From Paenirhizobium selenitireducens ATCC BAA-1503 (lineage in GTDB: Bacteria > Pseudomonadota > Alphaproteobacteria > Rhizobiales > Rhizobiaceae): 64,000 nt of DNA. Shown one piece after another: positions 1 through 8,722 of the stretch (position 1 is the stretch's first letter; each line of letters begins with the position of its first letter). Location of the stretch: positions 806,001 to 870,000 of the forward strand of contig NZ_JAEG01000001.1 of NCBI RefSeq assembly GCF_000518785.1, in the 5' to 3' direction. The position numbers were made by a program, and so were the translations under genes. The notes beneath the pieces are model-generated. The model ran no database searches, was not told where the DNA came from, and worked only from the letters and a program-made list of their open reading frames with translations.

Positions 1-230
1 CGGGCAATTTTGCGAGCGGGAAGACCTTATAATACATGCGCGCCGGAGACGCAAAAAGTTCCGGGCAGGTTATGCACTACAGAAGCGAGTATACTTGCTT
101 TTTTAGCGTTGGCTTGCGGTAACAGGGGCCCTTTCCTCAAATACCGAGAAATGCCTGTCGATCACCCGGTTACGGGTAACATTGCAATGCTGCCCCGCCG
201 ACACAGGGCAGAGAGAAAAGGACCTGACGC
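1..230 (+). promoter_or_regulatory. Upstream/leader region of the cold-shock gene
   Basis: No gene is supported here. The stretch holds two -10-like boxes, TATAAT at 28-33 and TATACT at 90-95, neither with a convincing -35. A transcript starting after the first would carry a leader of roughly 190 nt, the size usual for cold-shock mRNAs whose leaders fold with temperature. The promoter assignment is inference. Confidence 0.3.
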
Positions 231-446
231 ATGGCCGAGACTGGCATCGTAAAATTCTTCAATACCGACAAGGGCTTTGGCTTCATCAAGCCTGACAATG
301 GCGGCGCGGACATCTTCGTACACATTTCCGCCGTCCAGGCTTCCGGACTGCAGGGACTTTCTGAGAATCAGAAGGTCAGCTACGACACCGAACCTGATCG
401 TCGCGGCAAGGGCCCGAAGGCCGTCAACCTGCAGATCGCCGGCTGA
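231..446 (+). CDS. cspA: CspA-family cold-shock protein
   Basis: Small single-domain nucleic-acid chaperone of 71 residues, the full family length. RNP1 (KGFGFI, residues 14-19) and RNP2 (DIFVHI, 27-32) are both visible, so binding of single-stranded RNA/DNA by the five-strand barrel is expected. The ATG follows a good AAAGGA ribosome site. It stands alone, with an intrinsic terminator 33 nt downstream. Rhizobia carry several csp paralogues and not all are cold-induced; which one this is cannot be read from sequence alone. Confidence 0.95.
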   Translation: MAETGIVKFFNTDKGFGFIKPDNGGADIFVHISAVQASGLQGLSENQKVSYDTEPDRRGKGPKAVNLQIAG

Positions 447-478
447 CATTCGCATCTTGCTTCGGCATGGCTTTTCCG

Positions 479-502
479 CCCGGCAGGTTTGCCGGGTTTT
501 TT
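479..502 (+). terminator. Intrinsic terminator of cspA
   Basis: Perfect 7-bp stem CCCGGCA/TGCCGGG with a GGTT loop followed by six T. Confidence 0.85.
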
Positions 503-595
503 CGTTCAGGCTGCATTCAGCCGGCCGCCCCTATCCTGACTTCATTGTTCGCTAGATGCGACGAAGACAATTGCAGGTCACAGGAAGGCTGAGCC

Positions 596-1018
596 ATGAT
601 GAACTTCGCGAAATATTCCCTGTTGTCGGCAGCGATCGCCATCGTGCCGCTGGCCGCATCGTCCGAGGCCAATGCGGGCGACTACTACCGGCGCCACCAC
701 AACCAGGACGCACTTGCAGCAGGCGCCATCGGCCTTGCCGCCGGCCTGGTCACCGGTGCCGTGATCGCCAGCCAGCCGCGCACCGTCTATGTCGAGCCGG
801 AGCCGATCTATGACGAGCCGGAACGCGTCTACATCGAGCCGGAACCGGTCTATGTCGACGAATATCCGCCGGCGCCGCGCCCGGTCTATGGCGCAGCGGT
901 CGAGCCGTGGTCGCCGGAATGGTATGACTATTGCTCGGCTCGCTACCGCAGCTTCAATGCCCGCTCGGGCACCTATGTCGGCTATGACGGCCGCTCGCAT
1001 TTCTGCACCGCCGGCTGA
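596..1018 (+). CDS. BA14K-family envelope protein
   Basis: 140-residue secreted or envelope protein. Residues 1-27 form a signal peptide ending ANA. A short hydrophobic Ala/Gly stretch follows near 40-60, then a proline/acid repeat of the form Y-V-E-P-E-P (about 66-95). The C-terminal aromatic and Cys-bearing segment (WSPEWYDYC, about 103-140) is the BA14K signature known from the Brucella immunoreactive 14-kDa protein. AGGAAGG lies 7 nt before the first of two adjacent ATG codons. Function in the family is unclear; lectin-like activity has been reported for Brucella BA14K. Confidence 0.85.
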   Translation: MMNFAKYSLLSAAIAIVPLAASSEANAGDYYRRHHNQDALAAGAIGLAAGLVTGAVIASQPRTVYVEPEPIYDEPERVYIEPEPVYVDEYPPAPRPVYGAAVEPWSPEWYDYCSARYRSFNARSGTYVGYDGRSHFCTAG

Positions 1019-1047
1019 GCCGACGGTCTTCGAAATCCGAAAGAAAT

Positions 1048-1072
1048 GCGCCGCATCGCCGGCGCGTTTTTT
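1048..1072 (+). terminator. Intrinsic terminator after the BA14K gene
   Basis: GCGCCG/CGGCGC stem with a 6-nt loop, then G and six T. It also lies just beyond the stop of the convergent hydrolase gene. Confidence 0.75.
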
Positions 1073-1096
1073 CGTTTCGGCCCTTCGTTTACGCGC

Positions 1097-1744
1097 TCAG
1101 ATCCCGCGCAGGAAGGGGTTTGTGCGGCGCTCCTCGCCGATCCGGCCGCCCGGCCCATGGCCGCAGATGAAACCGACGTCGTCGCCCAGCGGTAGCACCT
1201 TGTCGCGGATCGAGTTGAGAAGCGTCTGATGGTCCCCGCCGGGCAAGTCCGTCCGGCCGATCGAACCGGAAAACAGCACGTCCCCCACATGGGCAAAGTT
1301 CTGCGCGCGGTTGAAGAAGATGACGTGGCCCGGCGCATGGCCGGGGCAATGGAAGACCTCGAATTCATGCACGCCGAACGACACCTTGTCGCCCTCTTCC
1401 AGCCAGCGATCGGGCACGGTGTTGCGCACCTTCATCGGCACATTGAACATCAGCGCCTGCTGCTCGAGCTTCTGCAACAGCGGCAAGTCGTCCTTGTGTG
1501 GACCGACGATCTCGATGCCGAGTGCTTCCTTCAGTTCCTGCGCCCCGCCGGCATGGTCGATATGGCCATGGGTCAGCCAGATCTCCTTCAGAGTAATGCC
1601 GTTTTCCTTGAGCGTTTGGAGGATCACATCGACATCACCGCCAGGATCAACGATTACGCCTTCATGCGTATCGCTATCGAACAGGATCGTGCAGTTCTGC
1701 TGAAAGGGGGTCACCGGTATGATCCCGGCCTGCATTTGTCCCAT
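1097..1744 (-). CDS. MBL-fold metallo-hydrolase, glyoxalase II-like
   Basis: 215-residue metallo-beta-lactamase-fold enzyme. The zinc motif THGHIDH (H59, H61, D63, H64) is followed by further His/Asp ligands (CPGHAPGH, GDVLF, CGHGPG), the pattern of YcbL/glyoxalase II-like hydrolases that cleave S-lactoylglutathione or related thioesters. The chosen ATG follows an AGAAGGAA site; a second ATG three codons later is equally possible. The frame is open further upstream but that part looks random. It is monocistronic and convergent with the BA14K gene. The substrate is inferred from family only. Confidence 0.85.
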   Translation of the reverse strand: MGQMQAGIIPVTPFQQNCTILFDSDTHEGVIVDPGGDVDVILQTLKENGITLKEIWLTHGHIDHAGGAQELKEALGIEIVGPHKDDLPLLQKLEQQALMFNVPMKVRNTVPDRWLEEGDKVSFGVHEFEVFHCPGHAPGHVIFFNRAQNFAHVGDVLFSGSIGRTDLPGGDHQTLLNSIRDKVLPLGDDVGFICGHGPGGRIGEERRTNPFLRGI

Positions 1745-1998
1745 GGGGCAGTTCCTTCTTTTTACGCGGGCTGCGCATAACACGTCCTCGGCAAAACTTA
1801 AATCCGCGAAGCCTTGCCGGTAAACTGTGCGATCCCGGTAATTTCGTTGGAGTTTTTCCCCGTCTGCGCTTAGTTTTGCCGCAAAACGGGTGCCGGCCTG
1901 ACGGTTGTGTCGCACGCATCGGGAATGACCGGCAGCCATTGCCGCGGCAGGTATGCGACCGCCGCCCAACAGGCGCCGCAAGAACAAGGAAGTACAAA

Positions 1999-2514
1999 GT
2001 GGCTCGACAGTCTACCGGTAAGGCTGCCAGGAAAGAACTGCCGGAAATGCCGGTCGTCGACGACAAGACCATCGATTTCGAGACGATCGAACTCCTGTTC
2101 TTCGCCTATCGCGATTTCGTCTCGGATCCCGACGCGATCCTCGCCAAGATCGGCTATGGCCGCGCGCATCACCGCGTCGTCTATTTCGTCAGCCGCCGGC
2201 CGGGCATGACGGTCGCCGACCTGCTCAACATCCTGCAGATCACCAAGCAGAGCCTCGCCCGCGTGCTGAAGGAACTGATCGATTCGGGCTATATCCGCCA
2301 GATGGCCGGCCCGGCCGACCGCCGCCAGCGCCGCCTCTACCCGACGCTGGCCGGTCGCGAGCTGGCGCTTGCCCTGTCCGAACCGCAGTCGCGCCGCATC
2401 GCCAAGGCGTTGGAGGGCTTCACCCCCGCCATGCGCGAAGGCGTGCACAGGTTCCTGGAAGGCATGAGCCGCTCGGACACGTTGCAGCCTGCGGACACAG
2501 CCGGAGCCGAATGA
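1999..2514 (+). CDS. petP: MarR-family regulator, PetP-like
   Basis: 171-residue winged-helix regulator. Helix-turn-helix and wing lie around residues 75-118 (TVADLL, TKQSLARVL, DRRQRRLY). A GTG start is chosen because AAGGAAG sits just before it at 1987-1992; upstream codons in frame are not protein-like. It is followed after one base by an OmpR-type regulator. In Rhodobacter capsulatus the MarR/OmpR pair petP-petR lies directly upstream of petABC and is needed for its expression. Here petABC is about 29 kb away, so the functional link is inferred from family and pairing only. Confidence 0.85.
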   Translation: MARQSTGKAARKELPEMPVVDDKTIDFETIELLFFAYRDFVSDPDAILAKIGYGRAHHRVVYFVSRRPGMTVADLLNILQITKQSLARVLKELIDSGYIRQMAGPADRRQRRLYPTLAGRELALALSEPQSRRIAKALEGFTPAMREGVHRFLEGMSRSDTLQPADTAGAE

Positions 2515-2515
2515 C

Positions 2516-3217
2516 ATGGCGCGCAAGATCTTCATTGCCGATGATGCGCCCCATCTCCTCGTCGTCGACGACGACACGCGCATTCGCGACCTGCTGCAAC
2601 GCTACCTCTCGGAACAGGGCTTCCGTATCACGGTCGCCGCCGATGCCGGAGAGGCAAGGCGCAAGCTCGAAGGCCTGCACTTCGACCTTCTGGTGCTCGA
2701 CGTGATGATGCCGGGCGAATCCGGGCTGTCGCTGACCCGCAGCATCGCCGCCGACAAGCAGATCCCGGTCATCCTGCTGACTGCCCGCTCGGAGGCGGAA
2801 TCGCGCATCGCCGGTCTCGAGGCCGGCGCCGACGACTATCTCGCCAAGCCGTTCGATCCGCGCGAACTGGTGCTGCGCATCAACAATATCCTGAAGCGCA
2901 ACCTGAACGCCGACCAGCCGAAGATCGAGCAGGTCATGTTCGGGCCGTATAGTTTCTCCATCCTGCGCAAGGAGCTGAAGCGTGGCCCGGAAGTGATCAA
3001 GCTCACCGACCGCGAGCAGGACATCATGCTCCTGTTCGCCACCCGCGCCGGCGACACCATTCCGCGCCACGAACTGATCGGCAACGATACCGAAGTCGGT
3101 GAACGCACGATCGACGTGCAGATCAATCGGCTGCGCCGCAAGATCGAGGACGATCCGGCCAATCCGGTCTGGCTGCAGACCGTGCGCGGCATCGGCTACC
3201 GGCTGAGCATGGACTAG
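2516..3217 (+). CDS. petR: OmpR-family response regulator, PetR-like
   Basis: 233-residue two-component regulator. The receiver domain (about 14-125) has an acidic pocket DDD at 18-20, phospho-acceptor D62 in LDVMMPG and the conserved Lys at about 111 in AKPF. The C-terminal winged helix (about 145-230) carries TDREQDIM and GERTIDVQINRLRRKI. The ATG lies one base after the MarR stop, so the two are translationally close. A histidine kinase gene follows after 34 bp and is the likely phosphate donor. Likely target genes include respiratory functions if it is a true PetR orthologue. Confidence 0.9.
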   Translation: MARKIFIADDAPHLLVVDDDTRIRDLLQRYLSEQGFRITVAADAGEARRKLEGLHFDLLVLDVMMPGESGLSLTRSIAADKQIPVILLTARSEAESRIAGLEAGADDYLAKPFDPRELVLRINNILKRNLNADQPKIEQVMFGPYSFSILRKELKRGPEVIKLTDREQDIMLLFATRAGDTIPRHELIGNDTEVGERTIDVQINRLRRKIEDDPANPVWLQTVRGIGYRLSMD

Positions 3218-3251
3218 CGCCGGCAGGCGCACCAACGGAAGCGAAGGCAAG

Positions 3252-4631
3252 ATGACGCTGTTCGACAGCATCCGCAGGGACAATGATCGCTCGCCCGGCG
3301 GGCTAAAAGGCCTGTCGCGCTGGCTGAGGCACCAGTTGCCGACCGGCCTTTATGCCCGCTCGCTGCTGATCATCATCCTGCCCATGCTGATCCTTCAGAC
3401 GGTCCTGGCCGCCGTCTTCATGGAGCGCCACTGGCAGATGGTGACGGAGCGCATGTCGAGCGCCGTCACGCGCGACATCGCCGCCATCATTGCCCTGATC
3501 GAGGCTTATCCCGACGAGGCCGATTTCAAGAACGTGGTGCGCATCGCCCGCGACAAGCTGAACATGACGGTGTCGATGGAAGCGGGCGGACAACTGCCGG
3601 CGACACGGCCAAAACCGTTCTTCTCGATCCTCGACCAGATCCTCTCCGACCAGATCGAGAACCAGATCGCCCGGCCCTTCTGGATCGACACGGTCGGGGA
3701 TTCGCGCCTGGTCGAGATCCGCATCGCCCTCGACCAGGGCGTGCTTCGCATTTTTGCCCGCCGCAACTCCGCCTATGCCTCCAATACCCATATCTTCCTC
3801 TTGTGGATGGTTGGCACGTCGCTGGTGCTGATCGTCATCTCCACGCTCTTCCTGCGCGGCCAGATCCGCCCGATCCTGTCGCTCGCCAAGGCGGCCGAGA
3901 GCTTCGGCAAGGGCCAGCGGCCGCCGGAGGACTTCAGCCCCCGCGGCGCCGACGAAGTGCGCCGCGCCGGCCTCGCCTTCATCCTGATGCGCGAGCGCAT
4001 CGAACGGCAGATGGAACAGCGCACCGCCATGCTGACCGGCGTCAGCCACGACCTGCGCACCATCCTCACCCGCTTCAAGCTGCAGCTGGCGCTCGCCGGC
4101 GACAATCCCGACCTTCAGGGCCTCAACCAGGACGTCGACGACATGCAGACCATGCTCGAAGGCTACATGGCCTTCGCCCGCGGTGAAGCGGAAGAGGATG
4201 TCGGCAAGCTGAGGCTCGGAGAACTGTTCGACAAGCTGAAGGCCGATTTCGAGCTGCACGGCAAGACGCTGACCTATCAGATCGAAGGCGACGAGGAGGT
4301 CGCGGTGCGGCCGACCGCCTTTACCCGGCTGGTCGCCAACCTCGCGTCCAACAGCCGCCGCTATGCCGATCGCGTGGAGATCGATGCGAAGCATAGCGCC
4401 AAATGGCTGACGATCATGATCGACGACGACGGCCCGGGCATTCCCGCCGACTATCGCGACGACGTGTTCAAGCCTTTCTTCCGCCTGGATGAAGCGCGCA
4501 ATCTCGATGCGTCGGGCACCGGGCTCGGCCTGGCGATCGCCCGCGACATCGCCCGCAGCCATGGCGGCAACGTGACGCTGAGCGACAGCCCGCTCGGCGG
4601 CCTGCGCGCCACGATCCGCGTGCCGGCCTGA
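3252..4631 (+). CDS. Membrane sensor histidine kinase, EnvZ-like
   Basis: 459-residue kinase with two membrane helices (about 37-57 and 180-201) flanking a periplasmic sensor of about 120 residues. HAMP follows, then an H-box with H266 (VSHDLRT) and a catalytic domain with N-box around 360-372, G1 DDDGPGIP (391-398) and G2 GTGLGLA (422-428). The usual proline after HDLRT is isoleucine here. As the third gene of the MarR/OmpR-regulator operon it most likely phosphorylates that regulator. The periplasmic signal is not evident from sequence. Confidence 0.93.
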   Translation: MTLFDSIRRDNDRSPGGLKGLSRWLRHQLPTGLYARSLLIIILPMLILQTVLAAVFMERHWQMVTERMSSAVTRDIAAIIALIEAYPDEADFKNVVRIARDKLNMTVSMEAGGQLPATRPKPFFSILDQILSDQIENQIARPFWIDTVGDSRLVEIRIALDQGVLRIFARRNSAYASNTHIFLLWMVGTSLVLIVISTLFLRGQIRPILSLAKAAESFGKGQRPPEDFSPRGADEVRRAGLAFILMRERIERQMEQRTAMLTGVSHDLRTILTRFKLQLALAGDNPDLQGLNQDVDDMQTMLEGYMAFARGEAEEDVGKLRLGELFDKLKADFELHGKTLTYQIEGDEEVAVRPTAFTRLVANLASNSRRYADRVEIDAKHSAKWLTIMIDDDGPGIPADYRDDVFKPFFRLDEARNLDASGTGLGLAIARDIARSHGGNVTLSDSPLGGLRATIRVPA

Positions 4632-4655
4632 TTTCCGATCGAGGAGAATGATCCA

Positions 4656-5240
4656 ATGTCGACCGACTGGAATGCCATGACCTGGCTGAACCCGCCCCCG
4701 CGCACGCAGGTGGGGCCTGACGGATTGCAGGTCGTGACCGGCAACGAAACCGATTTCTGGCAGAAGACCTATTACGGCTTCCACCACGACACCGGGCATT
4801 TCTTCCACCTGCCCCGGACGGGCGATTTCACCATCGGCACGCGTTTCACCGGCCGCTACGAAGCGCTCTACGATCAGGCCGGGCTGATGGTCCGGCACGA
4901 TGAGCGCCACTGGCTGAAATGCGGCATCGAATTCACCGACGGCCTTTGCCACTTGAGCACGGTGGTAACCGTTGATGGCCGCTCCGACTGGTCAGCCTTT
5001 GTGCTTGCGGATTTCTCCGGTGCGCTCGAGCTTCGCCTGAGCCGGCTCGGCGATGCCATGTTCGTGCAATACCGCGTGCAGCCCGAAGGGCTCTGGCGGA
5101 TGGCGCGGCTGGCCTATTTTCCGCCCGGTCTGGAAAGTCTGGATGTCGGGGTGATGGCCTGCTCGCCGCAACGCGCCGGCTTCGAGGTGGTGTTCCACCA
5201 TTTCCGGGTGAGCGATCCGGTCAGCCGCGACATTCACTGA
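4656..5240 (+). CDS. DUF1349 (concanavalin-like) protein
   Basis: 194-residue cytoplasmic protein with the DUF1349 pattern: TDFWQKTYYGF, the DQAGLMVR motif and a WLKCGIEF strand, all typical of the beta-sandwich family related to yeast YPL067-type proteins. No signal peptide is seen. It lies 24 bp after the kinase stop with a GAGGAG site, so it may be the last gene of that operon. Biochemical role is unknown; a carbohydrate-binding-like fold is family knowledge, not shown here. Confidence 0.85.
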   Translation: MSTDWNAMTWLNPPPRTQVGPDGLQVVTGNETDFWQKTYYGFHHDTGHFFHLPRTGDFTIGTRFTGRYEALYDQAGLMVRHDERHWLKCGIEFTDGLCHLSTVVTVDGRSDWSAFVLADFSGALELRLSRLGDAMFVQYRVQPEGLWRMARLAYFPPGLESLDVGVMACSPQRAGFEVVFHHFRVSDPVSRDIH

Positions 5241-5255
5241 CGCGGCTGACTGGCC

Positions 5256-5615
5256 TCACATCATCTTCATGCCGTTCGGCACCCGCTGCTCGACCGCGGC
5301 AAGCACGATCGCGCCGTTTTCGTCGGCAAAGCCGAGCGTCAGCACTTCCGAGCGGAACGGACCGATCTGGCGCGGCGGGAAATTGACGACGCCGAGCACC
5401 TGCCGGCCGATCAGGCTCTCCGGCGTGTAGTGCACGGTGATCTGCGCCGACGATTTCTTGATGCCGATCTCGGGCCCGAAATCGATCCTGATCTTGATCG
5501 CCGGCTTGCGCGCTTCGGGAAAAGGTTCAGCCTCGACGATGGTGCCGACGCGAATGTCCACCTTCTCGAAATCGGCATAGCCGATCTCGGCCTGAACCTT
5601 GGACGTCCCGCTCAT
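5256..5615 (-). CDS. csaA: CsaA-type tRNA-binding protein
   Basis: 119-residue single EMAP/ARC1-like tRNA-binding OB-fold domain. Family hallmarks are [11 protein letters not shown] near the start, [17 protein letters not shown] and [10 protein letters not shown]. CsaA homologues act as export-related chaperones or tRNA binders in Bacillus. Its start overlaps the proC stop by four bases (ATGA), so the two are translationally coupled in an operon with the ybjN-like gene. The convergent DUF1349 gene ends 15 bp away with no clear terminator. Confidence 0.92.
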   Translation of the reverse strand: MSGTSKVQAEIGYADFEKVDIRVGTIVEAEPFPEARKPAIKIRIDFGPEIGIKKSSAQITVHYTPESLIGRQVLGVVNFPPRQIGPFRSEVLTLGFADENGAIVLAAVEQRVPNGMKMM

Positions 5616-6430
5616 CCGGCCAGTTCCTCGGCACGCTTGCGTGCCGCCTCGATGGCTTGGTCGAACAACGGCTGCATGCCGCCTTCGGCCATCAGCACCG
5701 AAAGGGCCGCAGCGGTCGTTCCACCCGGCGATGTCACGTTCTGCCGCAGTTTCGCGGCGGCGTCGGGGGACTGGTGAAGCAGTTCACCAGCCCCCGCGAC
5801 CGTTTCCCGTGCGAGGCGCATGGCCAGGTCCGCCGGCAGGCCGGTTTTGCGGCCAGCCTCAGCCATGCACTCGACGAGATAAAACACATAGGCCGGGCCG
5901 CTGCCCGACACGGCCGTCACCGCATTGATCTGCTCCTCGCCGTCCAGCCATTCGACCGGGCCGGAGACCTTGAGAAGGCGGTGAACCATATCGCGCTGCT
6001 CGGCGCTGACGGCATCATTGGCGAAGGCACCGGTCACGCCGCGACCGATCATCGCCGGCGTGTTCGGCATGGCGCGCACCATGGCGGCAGCACCCAGATG
6101 CTCTTCCATGAAGGCCAGCGTCTTGCCGGCAGCGACCGAGACCACGACGGTCTGCGGTCCGACGAGCGCCTTGAGGGGCGGCAGCACTGCTTCCATCACC
6201 TGCGGCTTGAGCGCGAGAAAGAGAATACCGGCCTTGAGACCGGCGGGCACGTCCCTGGTGTAGGTCGCTCCTGCGTCGGCGATCTGCTTCAGCATGGACT
6301 CCGACGGACCCGGATCGATCACCGTGACGGAAGAGCCCGGCACGCCGCTCTTCAGCCAGCCGGACAGCATGGCACCGCCCATATTGCCGGCGCCGACGAG
6401 TACGACAGACCCCATCGTCGAATAGGTCAT
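5612..6430 (-). CDS. proC: Pyrroline-5-carboxylate reductase
   Basis: 272-residue enzyme for the last step of proline synthesis: NAD(P)H reduction of pyrroline-5-carboxylate. The Rossmann motif GAGNMG (residues 13-18) and the P5CR signature around [10 protein letters not shown] with [10 protein letters not shown] and VTSPGGTT are intact; length is normal. The ATG (MTYSTMGS) lies two bases after the ybjN-like stop, so the start comes from operon spacing and homology rather than a strong ribosome site. Middle gene of ybjN-proC-csaA. Confidence 0.96.
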   Translation of the reverse strand: MTYSTMGSVVLVGAGNMGGAMLSGWLKSGVPGSSVTVIDPGPSESMLKQIADAGATYTRDVPAGLKAGILFLALKPQVMEAVLPPLKALVGPQTVVVSVAAGKTLAFMEEHLGAAAMVRAMPNTPAMIGRGVTGAFANDAVSAEQRDMVHRLLKVSGPVEWLDGEEQINAVTAVSGSGPAYVFYLVECMAEAGRKTGLPADLAMRLARETVAGAGELLHQSPDAAAKLRQNVTSPGGTTAAALSVLMAEGGMQPLFDQAIEAARKRAEELAG

Positions 6431-6432
6431 GC

Positions 6433-6933
6433 TCAGGCTTCTCCGGCCGTTTCGAAAAGAACCGCTTCCATGGCGCTCTTGGCGTCCATGCCGGACCAGA
6501 CCACGAACTGGAAGGCCTGGAAATAGGCTTCGCACGCATCGACCGCGCTCGACAGCAGGACTTCCACCTGGCGATTGGTCGGCTCGGCACCGCCGGCGAG
6601 CAGCAGCGACTGGCGAAAGATCACCACGTCCTCGTGCCGCCAGATGTCGAAGTGACCCATCAGCACCTGGCCGTTGATGTGCGACAGGAGCCGGATGACC
6701 TCGTTGACGCGCGCTTCCGGAATCTTCAGGTCGAAGGCGGATGCGAGATGCAGCGCCTCGAACTCTTCCATCCACGAGAAGGACACGTGGTAGTCAGCCC
6801 AGCGACCCGCGACCGTCATGGCGAGTTCGTCCTCGCCGGAGCGCTCGAACGACCAGTCGTTGTTCGAAGCGACGAATTCGATCATGTCGACCGGGTTGGA
6901 CTGTCGTTCGAATTCAAATTCCATCAGGCTCAT
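6433..6933 (-). CDS. YbjN-domain protein
   Basis: 166-residue protein of the YbjN (sensory transduction regulator) family, with the hallmark strands VEVAGR-like TVAGRWADY and the EARVNEVIRLLSHINGQVLMGHF block. YbjN folds resemble type III secretion chaperones; in E. coli YbjN influences stress and motility genes, but its molecular role is unsettled. The start follows AGAAGGTG. First gene of a tight operon with proC and csaA, an arrangement common in rhizobia. Confidence 0.9.
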   Translation of the reverse strand: MSLMEFEFERQSNPVDMIEFVASNNDWSFERSGEDELAMTVAGRWADYHVSFSWMEEFEALHLASAFDLKIPEARVNEVIRLLSHINGQVLMGHFDIWRHEDVVIFRQSLLLAGGAEPTNRQVEVLLSSAVDACEAYFQAFQFVVWSGMDAKSAMEAVLFETAGEA

Positions 6934-7296
6934 GCGGCACCTTCTTGACCGGGATGAATGCGATATCTCGAGTGGTGACACCGAAGGACACAGACAAATT
7001 AACCGGATACAACACTAGGAATGATTACCTATGGACCCCAGGGTACAACACCCACCCTGTCCGAAACTTGCGCAGGTCCGTTTCGAATCATCATTTAAAA
7101 TCAGTGTATAATGGCGAAGACCAAGTACCAGCCCCGAAACGGCGTTTTGCCCAACGGGTCTGTGGACAGCACTTGCCGCACAACCTGTGCAGTCGCCCTT
7201 AAACGACTCTGCCCATTGGCTTTTTTCCAGCCGCGAGCATGTGGAAAAATAACCTGTATGAACTCGTAGTCGGCAGCGGAGCAAGAAACCCGGCGG
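6934..7296. other. Gene-free gap between ybjN-like and ubiK genes
   Basis: About 360 bases without a convincing reading frame and visibly lower in G+C than the flanks. It holds a TATAAT box on the plus strand (7107-7112, no clear -35), a small hairpin GCACA/TGTGC (7178-7190) and an inverted repeat TTTTTCCA (7222-7229) with TGGAAAAA (7242-7249). The ybjN operon promoter must lie here on the minus strand. A small RNA gene is possible but not shown. Confidence 0.4.
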
Positions 7297-7334
7297 AAAA
7301 AGAAAAAGCCTGGCGCGAGGCTTCGCGACAGGCT
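7297..7334 (-). terminator. Intrinsic terminator of ubiK
   Basis: Stem of 10 pairs with one mismatch (7307-7317 with 7324-7334), followed on the minus strand by a T-rich run. Confidence 0.75.
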
Positions 7335-7403
7335 GCAGGAACAGTGGATTCTGACCGGAAAGGCCCTCGGACACGGGGCCTCCCGGATACCCAAAAAGCG
7401 CGC

Positions 7404-7664
7404 CTACTTGGCTTTGGCGGCGAGCTTTGCCTCAAGCGCCTCGATGCGCTTCAGCAGGGCGTCGTTCTCGTCGCGTGCCTTGACCGCCATCTCGCGAACG
7501 GCCTCGAACTCCTCGCGCTTGACGACGTCCATGCCGTTCAGCCAGCGCTCGGCCTGTGAATGGAAGGCTGTTTCCATCTCCTTGCGCACGCCCTGGGCGG
7601 CGCCGGCGGCATCGGTCATAAGCTTGGCGAATTCGTCCATAATACGGTTCGGGCCCGTCGACAT
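7404..7664 (-). CDS. ubiK: Accessory factor UbiK family protein
   Basis: 86-residue protein of the BMFP/YqiC (UbiK) family. The N-terminal half (RIMDEFAKLM, AAGAAQGVRKEME) forms an amphipathic helix; the C-terminal half (VKREEFEAVREM to the end) is a heptad-rich coiled coil giving trimers. UbiK supports the late hydroxylation steps of ubiquinone synthesis at membrane lipids with UbiJ. Start chosen at the ATG after TAGAGGAGT. Single gene, divergent from lgt. Confidence 0.9.
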   Translation of the reverse strand: MSTGPNRIMDEFAKLMTDAAGAAQGVRKEMETAFHSQAERWLNGMDVVKREEFEAVREMAVKARDENDALLKRIEALEAKLAAKAK

Positions 7665-7855
7665 GGCAGTGACTCCTCTAGCGTTCGATCCCTGGACGGC
7701 GTCCTCGGTAACAGCCGTTGAGGTAGGCATTCGACAGCGCCGTTGCAAGCAAATTTCGCGCCCGCGCCCGCGTGCGTTCACTACGCGGCAAGATTCCATC
7801 TTGACCGTGCCATATCGGAACGCCATTTTCCGGCAACATTAGAGAAAGAGCACCC

Positions 7856-8701
7856 TTGTCGTCAGCCGCCGAACTTATGTCCATCCTGACCTTCCCGGCG
7901 ATCGATCCGGTGGCCTTCTCCCTCGGCCCGCTCGCGATCCACTGGTACGGTCTAGCCTATGTCGCCGGCATCATGCTGGGATGGGTCGTCGCACGCGGCA
8001 TGTTGCGCAATGAGAAACTGTGGCCGAACGGCACCCCACCCTGCACCGCCGCCCATCTCGACGATTTCCTCGTCTGGGTGGCTCTCGGCATCGTGCTCGG
8101 CGGGCGCATCGGCTATATCCTGTTCTACGATTTTGCCGCGATCGTCGCTGACCCGGTCCGTGCGATCGAGATCTGGAACGGCGGCATGTCCTTCCACGGC
8201 GGCTTCCTCGGCGCAACGCTGGCCATGGTCTTCTTCGCCAGGCGCAACGCGATCCCGCTGTGGAGCCTGTTCGACATCGTCGCGAGCGTCGCACCGCTCG
8301 GCATCCTGTTCGGCCGCATCGCCAATTTCGTCAACGGCGAACTCTGGGGACGCCCTACGGACGTACCCTGGGCCATGGCCTTCCCGACCGGTGGCCCATT
8401 CCCGCGCCACCCGAGCCAGCTTTATGAAGCCCTGCTTGAAGGCCTGTTGACCTTCCTCGTGCTGCAGGTCATCGGCCGCCTGCTCGGCGGCTTCCGTTCA
8501 CCCGGCCTGGTGACCGGCTGTTTCGTCATTCTTTACGCCTTGTCGCGTATCACCGTCGAATTCTTCCGCGAACCGGATCCGCAACTCGGCTATCTCGCCG
8601 GCGGCTGGCTGACCATGGGCATGCTCCTGTCCTTGCCGATGCTTGCGGTCGGCGCCTGGGCGCTCCTGAGAGCCCGCCGCGCCGCCGGCCCGCGGTCGTG
8701 A
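7856..8701 (+). CDS. lgt: Prolipoprotein diacylglyceryl transferase
   Basis: 281-residue inner-membrane enzyme that adds diacylglycerol from phosphatidylglycerol to the lipobox cysteine. The Lgt signature GRIANFVNGELWG and the active HPSQLYEA segment are visible among seven hydrophobic helices. The TTG start has a GAGAAAGAG site 5 nt upstream, whereas the ATG at 7877 has none, so TTG is preferred though the shorter form is possible. The lipoprotein at 12014 in this window would be a substrate. It precedes the methyltransferase gene by 21 bp. Confidence 0.94.
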   Translation: MSSAAELMSILTFPAIDPVAFSLGPLAIHWYGLAYVAGIMLGWVVARGMLRNEKLWPNGTPPCTAAHLDDFLVWVALGIVLGGRIGYILFYDFAAIVADPVRAIEIWNGGMSFHGGFLGATLAMVFFARRNAIPLWSLFDIVASVAPLGILFGRIANFVNGELWGRPTDVPWAMAFPTGGPFPRHPSQLYEALLEGLLTFLVLQVIGRLLGGFRSPGLVTGCFVILYALSRITVEFFREPDPQLGYLAGGWLTMGMLLSLPMLAVGAWALLRARRAAGPRS

Positions 8702-8722
8702 CGCGAACATGAGGCGCCCCGC

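Noticed and set aside
7160..7260. DnaA-box-like TGTCCACAG and TTTTTCCACA strings suggesting a replication origin
   Set aside because: Neither matches TTATCCACA well, there is no cluster, and no origin-linked genes are near.
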